A stretch of 64,000 bases of DNA, taken from positions 248,001-312,000 of the forward strand of contig CBDFHH010000002.1 of assembly GCA_965247665.1 (NCBI GenBank), given 5' to 3'. Origin of the DNA: CAUZWH01 sp965247665. Its GTDB lineage: Bacteria > Pseudomonadota > Alphaproteobacteria > SHVV01. Positions 9,930-19,158 of the stretch are shown here, in pieces. A program made the translations under genes and the position numbers. Within the stretch, counting starts at the first letter, position 1. Each line of letters begins with the position of its first letter. Below the pieces are notes generated by a model, which was not told the origin of the DNA, made no database searches, and worked only from the letters and a program-made list of their open reading frames with translations.

Positions 9930-10640
9930 TTAGGCGTCGAGCGCCGCTATCACGTCAGCGTAGGTCTCCAGCGCCCGCTCGCCCTTCGGCGTCAGCGCGT
10001 AAACCCCGCGTTCGGTGCGCTGAAACCAACCATAGACGTCGCGCCGCATCATCTGCGCGGTGTTTTCGATACCCGTGGTCCGGCGCAGCTCGGCCACCCG
10101 CGTTGGCCCGTTGGTCCTGAGCAGAGCGGCGCAGCGCAGAGCGTCCTGGCGGTAGGCCGTGACGATGGGCCGCTTGTTCGACCCGCCGACATTGGGATCG
10201 CCTACGCGGCGCTGGAACTCCTGCAGCAGCATGGACCGGCGCCACTTGGCCTTGCGCGGCCGATACGGCGCCGGGTCGAGCTGTATTTCTACCACCGCAT
10301 CGCTTGGTGCATCGTCTCGTCCCATCCGTACCACCAGGAGGCCGAGACCCAGCCGGCGGCATAGCTTGAGGATATCGCGCCGCTGTCGGCGCCACACGCT
10401 GGTCTTGACCGGCGACGCGGCAAACGCCAGATACACCGCGTCGCTGATGGCCTGACGGCGCACGCCCTGAAGTACCAGCGGTAGGTTGAAGCTGGTCTTG
10501 AGTTCGACCAGCACGGGTTCCTCGCCGTCCCGCACTGCGACAACGTCGCAGTCCCCGACCTCGCTCTTTACTTCGTAGCCCTGACCTTCGAGAAATCGCT
10601 TGATTGGCGGGTAGAGTTCGGTTTCACGCCTCCTGGCCAT
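9930..10640 (-). CDS. DUF2161 protein with a PD-(D/E)XK nuclease-like fold
   Basis: The 236-residue protein starts MARRRETELYPPIKRFLEGQ and then shows GDCDVVAVRDGEEPVLVELKT, which fits the D...(E)xK active-site pattern of PD-(D/E)XK phosphodiesterases (Asp near 29, Glu-Leu-Lys near 46-48). The C-terminal third (TNGPTRVAELRRTTGIENT) looks like a winged helix that could bind DNA. The family is annotated as a putative phosphodiesterase of unknown substrate. It stands alone between icd and an amidase gene. Confidence 0.82.
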   Translation of the reverse strand: MARRRETELYPPIKRFLEGQGYEVKSEVGDCDVVAVRDGEEPVLVELKTSFNLPLVLQGVRRQAISDAVYLAFAASPVKTSVWRRQRRDILKLCRRLGLGLLVVRMGRDDAPSDAVVEIQLDPAPYRPRKAKWRRSMLLQEFQRRVGDPNVGGSNKRPIVTAYRQDALRCAALLRTNGPTRVAELRRTTGIENTAQMMRRDVYGWFQRTERGVYALTPKGERALETYADVIAALDA

Positions 10641-10889
10641 TCCCGGCCTCTTATCACGATTCGGCTGCCGACCCGACCGGCAGGTAGGTTGCGTCGTTGC
10701 TGGTCACGCCAAAAACGAATCAGAATCCGGTCGGGTTTCGATCACCGATGCTCAGATCGCGCAACACGCCCGCACCCCCGCCGTGCCGCCAGCGCCAGGG
10801 GTGTCGGCGCCCGGAGACGCACGAGCGACAGCGAGTGCAGCCGCCAACACCGACAACCCTGCGAGGTCTATCCGCGCCTTCCACGGAGT

Positions 10890-12308
10890 TCAGCCGATGG
10901 CGTTGGGCCACTTGTCAGCCCAAGACGCCACCTGCTCGAACGTCTTACAAGCACGCATCAGGGTGCGGTCGTCGTAGCGCCGACCGACCAGTTGCAGGCC
11001 GACGGGCAGGCCGGCGCGGGTGAATCCGGCCGGCACCGACGCGGCGGGTTGGCCCGTGGCGTTGAACGCGGCCGTGAGCCCGAACCAGCGCGTCGCTCCC
11101 TCCGGTACCGTGAGCCAGCGCGCTGGCGCGTTCTGACCCACCGGGAAGGCAACCGTCGGCGTCGTCGGCAGCGCCAGCACGTCGATTTTGGCGAAATGCC
11201 GACGCAGACCGTCCCAGATACGGCCGATACCGAGCGCCGCGTCGGCCAACGCGAACGGCGACAGATTTTTCTCCGCCGCTGCGATCACTTCGCCGAGCTC
11301 GGGATCGATATGCTTCTGCCAATCCGGAAAGCGCGTAACGACGCGGCCGATGCCCGCGCGGATGGCGATACCGATCGTGGATTCCAGGGGATCTTCAATG
11401 CTGATCTCGAGCGGCACGATCGTGCACCGCGCGTCTTCCAGGCGCCGCACCGCGCGCTCGCAAATCCGCACCACCTCGCGGTCGGCCTTGAGAAAACCCA
11501 AATCCGGCGCCCATCCCACCTTGAGCCCCTCGACCGGCGCCGGCAGGCCTTCGACGAGGGTCTCTCGCGGTAGCGAATAGGGGTCGCGTTCGTCGGGCCC
11601 GGCGAGCACCTGGTAGAGCAGCGCCGCGTCGTCGACGGTGCGGGTTTGCGGCCCAAGATGGCCGATGCGCCCGTTGGGCGCCACCGGCGTATTGGGGATG
11701 CGGCCGTAGGATGCCTTGAAGCCGAACGTCCCGGTGAATGCTGCCGGAATGCGGATCGAGCCGCCGCCGTCGGAGCCGATGTGCAACGGTCCGAACCCGG
11801 CGGCGACGGCGGCGGTGGCTCCGCCGCTCGAGCCGCCCGGCGTGCGCTCGAGGTTCCACGGGTTGCGGGTTTCCGGAAACAGCACGTTGGAACTGGCGCC
11901 CTTCCAGCCCAGCTCCGGCGTATTGGTTTTGCCGATGATGATCGCGCCGGCCTTACGCAGTCGCTCGACCGCCGGCGGATCCTGCCTGGGCACCGCCTGG
12001 CGGAAAAACCACGAACCGCGCGTCCATGGCATGCCCTTGACCATGATCAGATCCTTGACCGAAATCGGCAGACCGTGCAGTGCTCCCAGGCGCTCGCCGG
12101 CCATCACCGCCTTCTCGGCGCGGCGCGCGGCCGCCTTGGCGCCGCGTCGGTCGAGATGCACGAAAGCGTGGAGCTTGGGATCGAGGCGGTCGATCCGCGC
12201 GAGCACGTGGTCGAGCAACTCGACCGGCGACAACTCACGCCGTGCGATCAGTCGCCGCAGCTCGACCGCCGACAGTTTGTGAAGCTCGCTCTTCTTCGGT
12301 CGCGCCAT
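10890..12308 (-). CDS. Amidase signature family hydrolase
   Basis: This protein of about 472 residues hydrolyses an amide of unknown identity. The Lys-cisSer-Ser triad is visible: Lys85 in ISVKDL, Ser160 in TPGGSSGG and nucleophile Ser184 in GGGSIR. I chose ATG at 12308 because GGAGG precedes it closely and MARPKKSELHKLSAVELRRL is a normal family start. The upstream extension to 12476 has no site. It is downstream of the HpaB-like gene on the same strand, about 256 bases away, which hints at a role in the same degradative pathway but does not prove it. Confidence 0.92.
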   Translation of the reverse strand: MARPKKSELHKLSAVELRRLIARRELSPVELLDHVLARIDRLDPKLHAFVHLDRRGAKAAARRAEKAVMAGERLGALHGLPISVKDLIMVKGMPWTRGSWFFRQAVPRQDPPAVERLRKAGAIIIGKTNTPELGWKGASSNVLFPETRNPWNLERTPGGSSGGATAAVAAGFGPLHIGSDGGGSIRIPAAFTGTFGFKASYGRIPNTPVAPNGRIGHLGPQTRTVDDAALLYQVLAGPDERDPYSLPRETLVEGLPAPVEGLKVGWAPDLGFLKADREVVRICERAVRRLEDARCTIVPLEISIEDPLESTIGIAIRAGIGRVVTRFPDWQKHIDPELGEVIAAAEKNLSPFALADAALGIGRIWDGLRRHFAKIDVLALPTTPTVAFPVGQNAPARWLTVPEGATRWFGLTAAFNATGQPAASVPAGFTRAGLPVGLQLVGRRYDDRTLMRACKTFEQVASWADKWPNAIG

Positions 12309-12564
12309 CGGTATCCTCCCCTGCTGCCGGTTGATGCGCCGACTCAATCCAATTGGCGGCGCCAAATCAATCTTCAAACGCCAAGCTCGAGAAAGCGACG
12401 TCATACGGAAACCGCCGGCCGGATTCGTAACCCGAATTGGATATCCCCGAATCGGACATCCTATCGAGCTGGGCACGGACTACCCGCGGCATGTTGCCGC
12501 GTAAATGCGTGACTCGCGACTCGTACCCGCCGCATCCCGGTTACCGCGTGTGCGATCGCGTGGA

Positions 12565-14079
12565 CTACGAGCCCATCAACGCCCTCTTGCGCTCCTCGAG
12601 CTCTTCAGCCGTCGGCACATCGTAGGTAGCAAGCAGCCGGTCGACGACGGCGTCGAACTCGGCCCAGGGCGCCTCGCGATAATTGTGGTTGCGGATGATG
12701 AACGACGCACCGGCGTAGAACTTTTCGTATTGCTGGTGGCGGCCGGCGAACTCGGAACCGACCATGTCCCAAGCCAGCTTGAACAGCTTCATGCGATCGA
12801 GCGCGCCGAGCTGCGGCGTCTGCCAGTATTGCTCGAACCGTTGGCGCAGTTCCGGCTCGAGCATGACGTCGACCGACGCCGGCATCTGAAACACGCCGCC
12901 ACCGCACAGCTCCCGCAACGTATCGACGAACTTGGAATAGTTCTGGGTGCAGAAATTGAGTGCCGCGTACATATAGCGGCGGTTGAAGCAGACATAGCCC
13001 TCGTCGCCGCCCGGCCAAGTCTCGTAGTCGTGGAGCTGACCCGCGATCATGCCCGCGAGGCACGCCTCTTGCGCCGCCATGTCGCCCAACAGCTCGCGTA
13101 TGGCCGGAATCTGGTCGGCGCCGGTGGCCTGGGTGATACGACTGCACAGCCCGACCAGCAATCGCAGCTTGGCGAGGTAGCGCACGTTGGACTGATGGTT
13201 GCCGAAACAATGGCTCGGTGTGCGGATGTAGATCGCGCGCGCCAGCATCGGATCGTCGAGCACGAACACCTTCTCCCACGGCACCTTGACGTTGTCGCAC
13301 ATCACCATCGAATCGGTTTCGTCGTAGCGATAGGTGAGGGGCGCGTCGAACTCGTTGGCCGCGTTCTTCTCGATCGGCTGGCGCGACCACAGCGTCACCC
13401 CGGGATCGCCGACCCGAATCGCGCAGGTGATGGCTTCCTTGGTTTGGCTCGGCGCCAGTGGGATCAAATTGCCGATCCAGATTTCGTCGCAAAAAACGCC
13501 GCTCGTCGCGAGCATCTTCATCCCGGAGATCACGACGCCATCGTCCTTTTCGTCGACGATCCGTAACGTCGGGATCGGCTGGTTAAGACGCTCATAGTAC
13601 TCGGGGTCGCGAGCGGCTTGCGGGGGCAGCACGGCGTAGGTCGCGTAAACGTCGTTCTTCCGCATGTGCTCGTAGTAGTCGAGCAGGTTCTGCGCGAAAC
13701 CGCGATTGCCGGTGTCGCCTTCGTCGAGCACGTCGGCTTTCATCGCCATACCGGCCACGAAGCTCGATACATGGTCGTAGGAACGACCGATCATGCCGTA
13801 GCTCAAATCGGCGATCTTGCGATGCGCGTCCGACCGTTTTTGGAGATCCGCCTGCGAGGTCGCCCGCAGGTAGTAGGCCGAGTACCACTCGCCATCTTCC
13901 TGGTAGGCCATGACGTCGCGGTTTGCCGCGTCTGCTTTCATGTCATAGAGCGCCGCCATCGTGTGGGCCGCGTTCGTGAAGGCCGGATGCGTGGCAATGT
14001 CGGCGACCCTTTCCCGGCCGATATAGACGGTGCGCCCGTCGCGAATCGCTTCCAGGTGCTCCTTGCCGGTCTTCAACAT
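12565..14079 (-). CDS. HpaB-family FADH2-dependent monooxygenase
   Basis: The 504-residue protein belongs to the 4-hydroxyphenylacetate 3-monooxygenase oxygenase-component family. These enzymes use reduced FAD from a separate reductase to hydroxylate phenols, chlorophenols or related substrates; some relatives are dehydratases (4-hydroxybutyryl-CoA type). Typical phrases are RDGRTVYIGRERV near the start, DEKDDGVVISGMKMLATSG in the middle, and the flavin-pocket region CFGNHQSNVRYLAKLRLLVG. I see no Fe-S cysteine set, which favours a monooxygenase. The start at 14079 (MLKTGKEHLEAI) is the family start. No flavin reductase gene is nearby. It is divergent from a Rieske oxygenase gene. Confidence 0.88.
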   Translation of the reverse strand: MLKTGKEHLEAIRDGRTVYIGRERVADIATHPAFTNAAHTMAALYDMKADAANRDVMAYQEDGEWYSAYYLRATSQADLQKRSDAHRKIADLSYGMIGRSYDHVSSFVAGMAMKADVLDEGDTGNRGFAQNLLDYYEHMRKNDVYATYAVLPPQAARDPEYYERLNQPIPTLRIVDEKDDGVVISGMKMLATSGVFCDEIWIGNLIPLAPSQTKEAITCAIRVGDPGVTLWSRQPIEKNAANEFDAPLTYRYDETDSMVMCDNVKVPWEKVFVLDDPMLARAIYIRTPSHCFGNHQSNVRYLAKLRLLVGLCSRITQATGADQIPAIRELLGDMAAQEACLAGMIAGQLHDYETWPGGDEGYVCFNRRYMYAALNFCTQNYSKFVDTLRELCGGGVFQMPASVDVMLEPELRQRFEQYWQTPQLGALDRMKLFKLAWDMVGSEFAGRHQQYEKFYAGASFIIRNHNYREAPWAEFDAVVDRLLATYDVPTAEELEERKRALMGS

Positions 14080-14296
14080 GAACCCGTTCTCCCGGTTGCC
14101 GCGACTGCGTTGACCGAGCCTAGCGCGTCCGCACGGCAGGCAACAGCGACGCAGCCCTGCAGACGGAGAACGACGAACGCCTCGTCGCGACCGTGGCAGC
14201 GCTCGATCGTTTTGCCGGTACGGATACGGGTCGATTGGCCGATCTGCCGGTGGCGTAAACTGTGCTATCAGTAGGTGCCGGCTCCAGGAGACGAAC

Positions 14297-15451
14297 ATGA
14301 GCACCGCCGCAACGGACGACACCTTCAGCCTCGATCCCGACGTAGCCTACGGGCTGCCGCGCAACTACTACCTCGACGAGGCCATCTTCCAGCGCGAGAT
14401 GCAAGAGATCTTCTTCAAGACTTGGCAGTTCGTCGGTGCGGTGCAGGACATACCCGAGCCCGGCAGCTACTTCAGCGCCACGATTGTCGACCAACCGGTG
14501 TTCATTATTCGCGGCAAGGACGGCAACATCCGCGCGTTTCATAACGCCTGCCCGCATCGCGGACACGAGCTCGTGACCGGCACCGGCCAAAAGATGATCA
14601 TTACCTGCCCGTATCACGCTTGGTCGTTCGATACGCGGGGCACACTCAAGGCGGCCGGCAACAGCGAAAACGTGCGCCGCTTCGATCCTGCCGATTTCGC
14701 GTTGAGAGAGATTCGAACCGAGGTGTTCGCCAATCTGGTCTACGTCAATTTCGACGACGGAGCGGCACCGATCGGCGATGTGATGAAGGGGCTCGACGAG
14801 GAGCTCCGCAGCGTCATTCCCGGCTTCGACGACCTCGTGCTGTTTCGTCGTGATCCCGTCGATATTCGGGCCAACTGGAAGATCGTCGTCGAGAATTTCG
14901 TCGAATGCTACCACTGCCCGCATGTCCACCCCGGCATCATGGGCCCGGAAAACGCCAATATGGACCTGTCGTTCGAGTCGACCGACGAACCCTTCTGGTC
15001 GCGCCACATCATCCGAAGCCACAGCCAGGAAACGCAGGCAGCGAGCGACCGTGAGCTGCCCTACGACTACCGCAAGAACCCGCCGATCAAGGACGCCTGG
15101 CTGTGGTCGAGCTGGCCCAACACCTGCTTCATTGCGCGTCCGGGCGCCTCGAATTTCCAGGTGTTCCATGCGATGCCGGTGTCACCGGGAGTGACTCACG
15201 AAACCCTGGTCAATTTCGCCGTCAGCGACCCGCCCGAAGAGCCGGAGCTGAAGGTATTCGATGTATTTCGCGACCACCTCAACTGGCAGGACATCGGCGT
15301 GGTCGAGAGCGTGCAGCGCGGTATGCGCTCGCGCGGCTACCGTCCCGGGCGGCTCATGGTCGACTCCGAACGCTCATGGCGCAGCGAAGCCTCGGTGCAT
15401 CATTTCGACGGCCTGGTGTGGCAGGCTCTGAACGGGAGCCCCGGTAGCTAG
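14297..15451 (+). CDS. Rieske non-haem iron ring-hydroxylating oxygenase, alpha subunit
   Basis: This is a 384-residue oxygenase. The Rieske [2Fe-2S] centre is Cys85-x-His87 in NACPHRGHE and Cys104-x2-His107 in CPYHAWS. The catalytic iron site is in VENFVECYHCPHVHPG with His206 and His211 as ligands. Such enzymes dihydroxylate aromatics or demethylate methylamines and betaines; the sequence resembles the single-subunit demethylase/hydroxylase type more than the dioxygenases with a beta subunit. The start has CAGGAGA upstream. It shares a 217-bp divergent region with the HpaB-like gene, so the two may be co-regulated. No reductase or ferredoxin gene is adjacent. Confidence 0.93.
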   Translation: MSTAATDDTFSLDPDVAYGLPRNYYLDEAIFQREMQEIFFKTWQFVGAVQDIPEPGSYFSATIVDQPVFIIRGKDGNIRAFHNACPHRGHELVTGTGQKMIITCPYHAWSFDTRGTLKAAGNSENVRRFDPADFALREIRTEVFANLVYVNFDDGAAPIGDVMKGLDEELRSVIPGFDDLVLFRRDPVDIRANWKIVVENFVECYHCPHVHPGIMGPENANMDLSFESTDEPFWSRHIIRSHSQETQAASDRELPYDYRKNPPIKDAWLWSSWPNTCFIARPGASNFQVFHAMPVSPGVTHETLVNFAVSDPPEEPELKVFDVFRDHLNWQDIGVVESVQRGMRSRGYRPGRLMVDSERSWRSEASVHHFDGLVWQALNGSPGS

Positions 15452-15769
15452 CGGGCCAGGCGGGAAGATGTCGGCGTGAATATCACGTCAATTTTCGCCG
15501 CCCTGCGCAGCGTTCCATTCTTCGTGGTGTCGCGCAACCTCGTACTCGGCTCGAGGTGTGATGAGCCGGCCGGCGCGGCCGGATATCTCCCTCCGTTTCC
15601 GTTGCAAAGTCCTCGCCGTCCCTGCCAAGGTTTCGAAGGTCGAGGGAGCCGTGCTTGACGCGGCTCTCCGTTGTCATTTTGCCGCGATTTCGGCACCATA
15701 GCGCCACAGCATGGTCCTAATTGTCGGGCGTTCTCCCGGATAACGCGGCGCACGAAGTCGGAACCACCG
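15452..15769. other. Intergenic, no gene seen
   Basis: This 318-bp stretch separates the Rieske gene from a small membrane-protein gene. Short open frames have no recognisable features and I see no repeats or convincing promoter. Confidence 0.5.
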
Positions 15770-16510
15770 ATGACCTTGGGGCTTCTCGAGACCAGGCAGT
15801 ATGCCAAACGGCAGAAGCGTGGGCGTTTTTATCGCGGCGCGTTCCTGGTCGTGGTGCTGGTAGGACTCGGCGCCGTGGCCTATGTCGGTGGCACCGAGCT
15901 CGCTCGGCAGGAGGTCACCGTCTTGCGCGATGCAAACCGGCAACTCCGCGAACGCACCGGCGAACTCAGCCGGCAGGTCGAACGCTTGCAAACCCTGGCC
16001 GAGACGGCGCGGCAACGCGAACTCGAGTGGCGAACGCGTCACGAGCGCGAGGTGCCCCGCGCCACGCCCCGGGAGCTGTTGAGCCTGATTGAATCGCACC
16101 TCGCGGCCGGCGCCGATCCGAAACGCATCGAGCTCTACGTCGATGCTGCCGCGCGTCCGGCGCGCTGCGACAACGAACCGCGCAGCAAGCGCTTCCTGGT
16201 GCGCACCCCGCTCTACAGCGGCGCCAACGACTCGGTGAGCTTTGTCAACAGCGCGCTCACCGCGACCGCGAGCGGTCAGCCGGCGACCGACGCCGACGGC
16301 AATCCCGAAGCCTGGTTCGACCCGGCTAAGGAGATCACCTTTGCTGTCATCGCCATCGACGGCGAGCGCAGCGAATCTGTCGGCCCTCTGCCGCTGCACC
16401 ATTCTGTAATCTGGGCCGGGGCCGAATACCGCTTCACCGTCGTCAACGGCGCGAGCCGCGGCTTCGTCACCGTCACCGCCGATCGTTGCGCGATTGCCGC
16501 GACGGAGTAG
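15770..16510 (+). CDS. Single-pass membrane protein with a coiled coil, function unknown
   Basis: The 246-residue protein has a basic N-terminus (TRQYAKRQKRGRFYRG), one membrane helix (about residues 21-41) and then a coiled coil of about 45 residues (TVLRDANRQLRERTGELSRQ onward). A C-terminal beta-type domain has two cysteines. Polarity suggests the coil and C-terminal domain lie in the periplasm. The layout recalls DUF6776-like proteins, but I cannot assign it. ATG at 15770 matches the expected basic-TM start; an upstream start at 15671 is improbable. It converges on the acyl-CoA synthetase gene with only 27 bases between the stops. Confidence 0.75.
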   Translation: MTLGLLETRQYAKRQKRGRFYRGAFLVVVLVGLGAVAYVGGTELARQEVTVLRDANRQLRERTGELSRQVERLQTLAETARQRELEWRTRHEREVPRATPRELLSLIESHLAAGADPKRIELYVDAAARPARCDNEPRSKRFLVRTPLYSGANDSVSFVNSALTATASGQPATDADGNPEAWFDPAKEITFAVIAIDGERSESVGPLPLHHSVIWAGAEYRFTVVNGASRGFVTVTADRCAIAATE

Positions 16511-16537
16511 CTCGAATTAGAGGCGCCTTCGACCGCC

Positions 16538-18190
16538 TTACTCCGCCTGCGTTTCGCTGTTGGCCACTTCGCGCAACTCGACGCGGCGGATCTTGCCGGA
16601 GATCGTTTTCGGCAGAGCTTCGAGATAGGCGATCTCGCGCGGGTATTTGTAGGGCGCCGTTTGCTTCTTGACGAACTCCTGGATGTCCGTCGTGAGCTCG
16701 TTCGACGGCTCGTGGCCGTCGGCCAGCACGACATAGGCCTTGACGATCTGCCCGCGCATCGGGTCGTCCTTGCCGATTACCGCCGACTCGACGATCGCGG
16801 GATGCTCGGCCAGCGCGCTTTCCACCTCAAACGGGCTGATGCGATAGCCCGCCGACAGGATCAGATCGTCGGAACGGCCGACGAACCAGATATAGTCATC
16901 CTCGTCGCGCATACCGGTGTCGCCGGTATAGTAGAAACCGTTGCGGAAGCTCTCGGCGTTGGCATCATCGTCGTCGTCGTAATAGCCCTTGAACAAACCG
17001 GGCGGCCACGCGTCGCCCATGCGTACGGCGATGTGGCCGACCTCATGCTCAGCCAGCACATTACCGTCATCGTCGACGATCTGGATGTCGAAGCCCGGCA
17101 CCGCCTTGCCCATCGATCCCGGCCGAATCGGCACCGCGGGGAAATTCGACACCAGGTTGACGCTCTCGGTCTGGCCGTAGCCGTCATGCGGGTCGTGGCC
17201 GGTGGCGGCGCGCCAGGCACGCATTGCCTCGGGGTTGAGCGGCTCGCCCGCGCCCAGCGTATGGCGGATCGAGCTAAGATCGTATTTCGACAGATCGAGC
17301 TGGGCGAACAGGCGGAACACCGTCGGCGGCGCGCAGAATGTCGTCACCCCAAGTCGCTCGATGACGCGGAGATGGGCGTCGGCGTCGAATCCGGGGCCGG
17401 CGTCGTAAAGCACGATCGCGGCGCCCAATTGCCATTGCGGGAACATACCCCACGCCGCCTTGGCCCAGCCGGTGTCCGACAGCGTCCAATGTACGTCGCT
17501 TTCTTCGAGGTCCATCCAGTAGCGCCCGGTGATGGTGTGGGCCAGGGGGTAGGCGTGATCGCGCGGCACCATCTTGGGATAAGCGGTGGTGCCGGACGTG
17601 AAATAGATCAACATGTCCTCGTCGGCGCGGGTGGCTTCGACGTCGTCGCGGCGGAGCGCGGTGGAAGCGTCGGCGCACGCCGCTTCGTAATCGGTCCAAC
17701 TATCGCGCGACGCGCCGATGATGATGAAATGCTCCAGCGACGGGCACCGGTCCTTGATCTCCTCGATGCGGCCGGCGTGCTCCTCGGTCACGATCACCAG
17801 CTTCGCCCCGGCTCGATTGATGCGGTACTCCAGATCCTTGGCCGTCAGCAGCATGGTGCCGGGTATGGCAATGACCCCGGTCTTGATGGTGCCGACGATC
17901 ACCTCGTAGAAAGCCGGGATGCGCGGCAGCACGACGATAGCGCGGTCTCCCTTAGCCGCGCCGAGCCCGTGCAGCATGTTGCCGACGCGGTTGGCGGCAC
18001 GGTCAAGATCCGAGAATTTGTAGGTTTCGACCGTGTCGCCGTCGCGGGCGACGTAGTAGAACGCAGCCTTGTCGTTTTCGTTGGCGCGCTTTTCGACGAT
18101 GTCGAAGCCGAAATTGTAGAACTCGGGGACTTCGTATTTGAACGTCCGCCGCGTCTCCGCGTAGTCCGTCATTTTGGGCAAGTCGAGCAT
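16538..18190 (-). CDS. AMP-forming acyl-CoA synthetase, medium-chain/benzoate-like
   Basis: The 550-residue enzyme activates a carboxylic acid to its CoA thioester through an acyl-adenylate. Motifs are the P-loop YFTSGTTAYPKMV, the A5 motif HDGYGQTES, the A7 region YYTGDTGMRDEDDYIWFVGR, and the A10 lysine in LPKTISGKIRR near the C-terminus. It resembles the medium-chain/xenobiotic acyl-CoA ligase group. AAAGGAGG lies five bases before ATG at 18190. The gene could feed CoA esters from nearby amide or hydroxyacid degradation, but that is inference. Confidence 0.92.
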   Translation of the reverse strand: MLDLPKMTDYAETRRTFKYEVPEFYNFGFDIVEKRANENDKAAFYYVARDGDTVETYKFSDLDRAANRVGNMLHGLGAAKGDRAIVVLPRIPAFYEVIVGTIKTGVIAIPGTMLLTAKDLEYRINRAGAKLVIVTEEHAGRIEEIKDRCPSLEHFIIIGASRDSWTDYEAACADASTALRRDDVEATRADEDMLIYFTSGTTAYPKMVPRDHAYPLAHTITGRYWMDLEESDVHWTLSDTGWAKAAWGMFPQWQLGAAIVLYDAGPGFDADAHLRVIERLGVTTFCAPPTVFRLFAQLDLSKYDLSSIRHTLGAGEPLNPEAMRAWRAATGHDPHDGYGQTESVNLVSNFPAVPIRPGSMGKAVPGFDIQIVDDDGNVLAEHEVGHIAVRMGDAWPPGLFKGYYDDDDDANAESFRNGFYYTGDTGMRDEDDYIWFVGRSDDLILSAGYRISPFEVESALAEHPAIVESAVIGKDDPMRGQIVKAYVVLADGHEPSNELTTDIQEFVKKQTAPYKYPREIAYLEALPKTISGKIRRVELREVANSETQAE

Positions 18191-18389
18191 TAACGCCTCC
18201 TTTCGCCGCCGCCCTGCGATTGTCGCCAAAGCGGCGGCGGTGGGCAAACTCCGCCGGATCACATCCGGCGTGACGATCGAGGGATGGCACGCCAATGTCC
18301 GCCCAACGTCAACGCGTGCGGCAGCGCCGATGCCGCCGCAGCGTTCGCCGGCAACCCCACCGGGCCCCTCTCCCAGTCGGACGCGAACG

Positions 18390-19157
18390 TCAGCTCATCA
18401 GTCGCCGGCGCACGCTGCGCCGCGCCCACACCAGCAGCGCGGTCGAGACCACCAGGATGTAACCCACATCCCAGACGGCGATCCAGCTCCACTCGCCGCC
18501 GTAAGCCATGTGCGATAGCCGCACGGGGTGCAGAAGCGGCAGCGCCTCCGCGACCGGCAGCAGCCAGTCGGGGAAGCGTTCCTCGATCGGGAAGAACACG
18601 CCCGCGAACAGGAACATCGGCGTCAGGAACAGCGTGAAGTAGAAGCTGAACAGATCGATCGACGGCATTTTCAGGGTGAAGGCGATGCCGATAGCGGCGA
18701 ACAGGAGGCCCGCCAGCGGAATCACCAGCAGCGCAGCCAGCCCCGCTGGCATCGTCACCAGGCCGAACAGGATGGCGACGACGTAAAAGCCGCCGCCGTA
18801 AAGAAACGAGCGGGTCAGCCCCCACAGCACCTCGCCGACCAGGATGTCGTCGGTGTTGACCGGAGTCGTCAGCACACCGTCATAGGTCTTCTCGTAGACC
18901 ATGCGGATGAACACGTTGAAGGTGACCTCGAAACTGGCCCCGTTCATGGTCGAGACGCACATCAGCCCGGGCGCCAGGAACTCGATATAGGGCACGCCGG
19001 CCATCTCGGTGATGTAGGCGCCCACGCCGATGCCGATCGCGGTGAGGAAGAACACCGGTTCGAAGAAATTCGGCAGTAGCGTGGTTTTCCAGGTGCGCTG
19101 GTAGAGGGCGGCGTTGCGGCGCCATACCGACAGCGCGTGCGGCAGAGACAGGCTCAT
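18390..19157 (-). CDS. ABC-2 type transporter permease, NodJ-like
   Basis: The 255-residue protein has about six membrane segments and the ABC-2 fingerprint around GASFEVTFNVFIRMVYEKTYDG, like NodJ and daunorubicin-resistance permeases. It is the membrane half of an exporter. Its start lies one base after the stop of the ATPase gene, so the pair is translationally coupled. The substrate is unknown. Confidence 0.9.
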   Translation of the reverse strand: MSLSLPHALSVWRRNAALYQRTWKTTLLPNFFEPVFFLTAIGIGVGAYITEMAGVPYIEFLAPGLMCVSTMNGASFEVTFNVFIRMVYEKTYDGVLTTPVNTDDILVGEVLWGLTRSFLYGGGFYVVAILFGLVTMPAGLAALLVIPLAGLLFAAIGIAFTLKMPSIDLFSFYFTLFLTPMFLFAGVFFPIEERFPDWLLPVAEALPLLHPVRLSHMAYGGEWSWIAVWDVGYILVVSTALLVWARRSVRRRLMS

Positions 19158-19158
19158 A

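Noticed and set aside
9484..9933. Second frames over the end of icd
   Set aside because: They lie within the conserved icd C-terminus and have no start signals.
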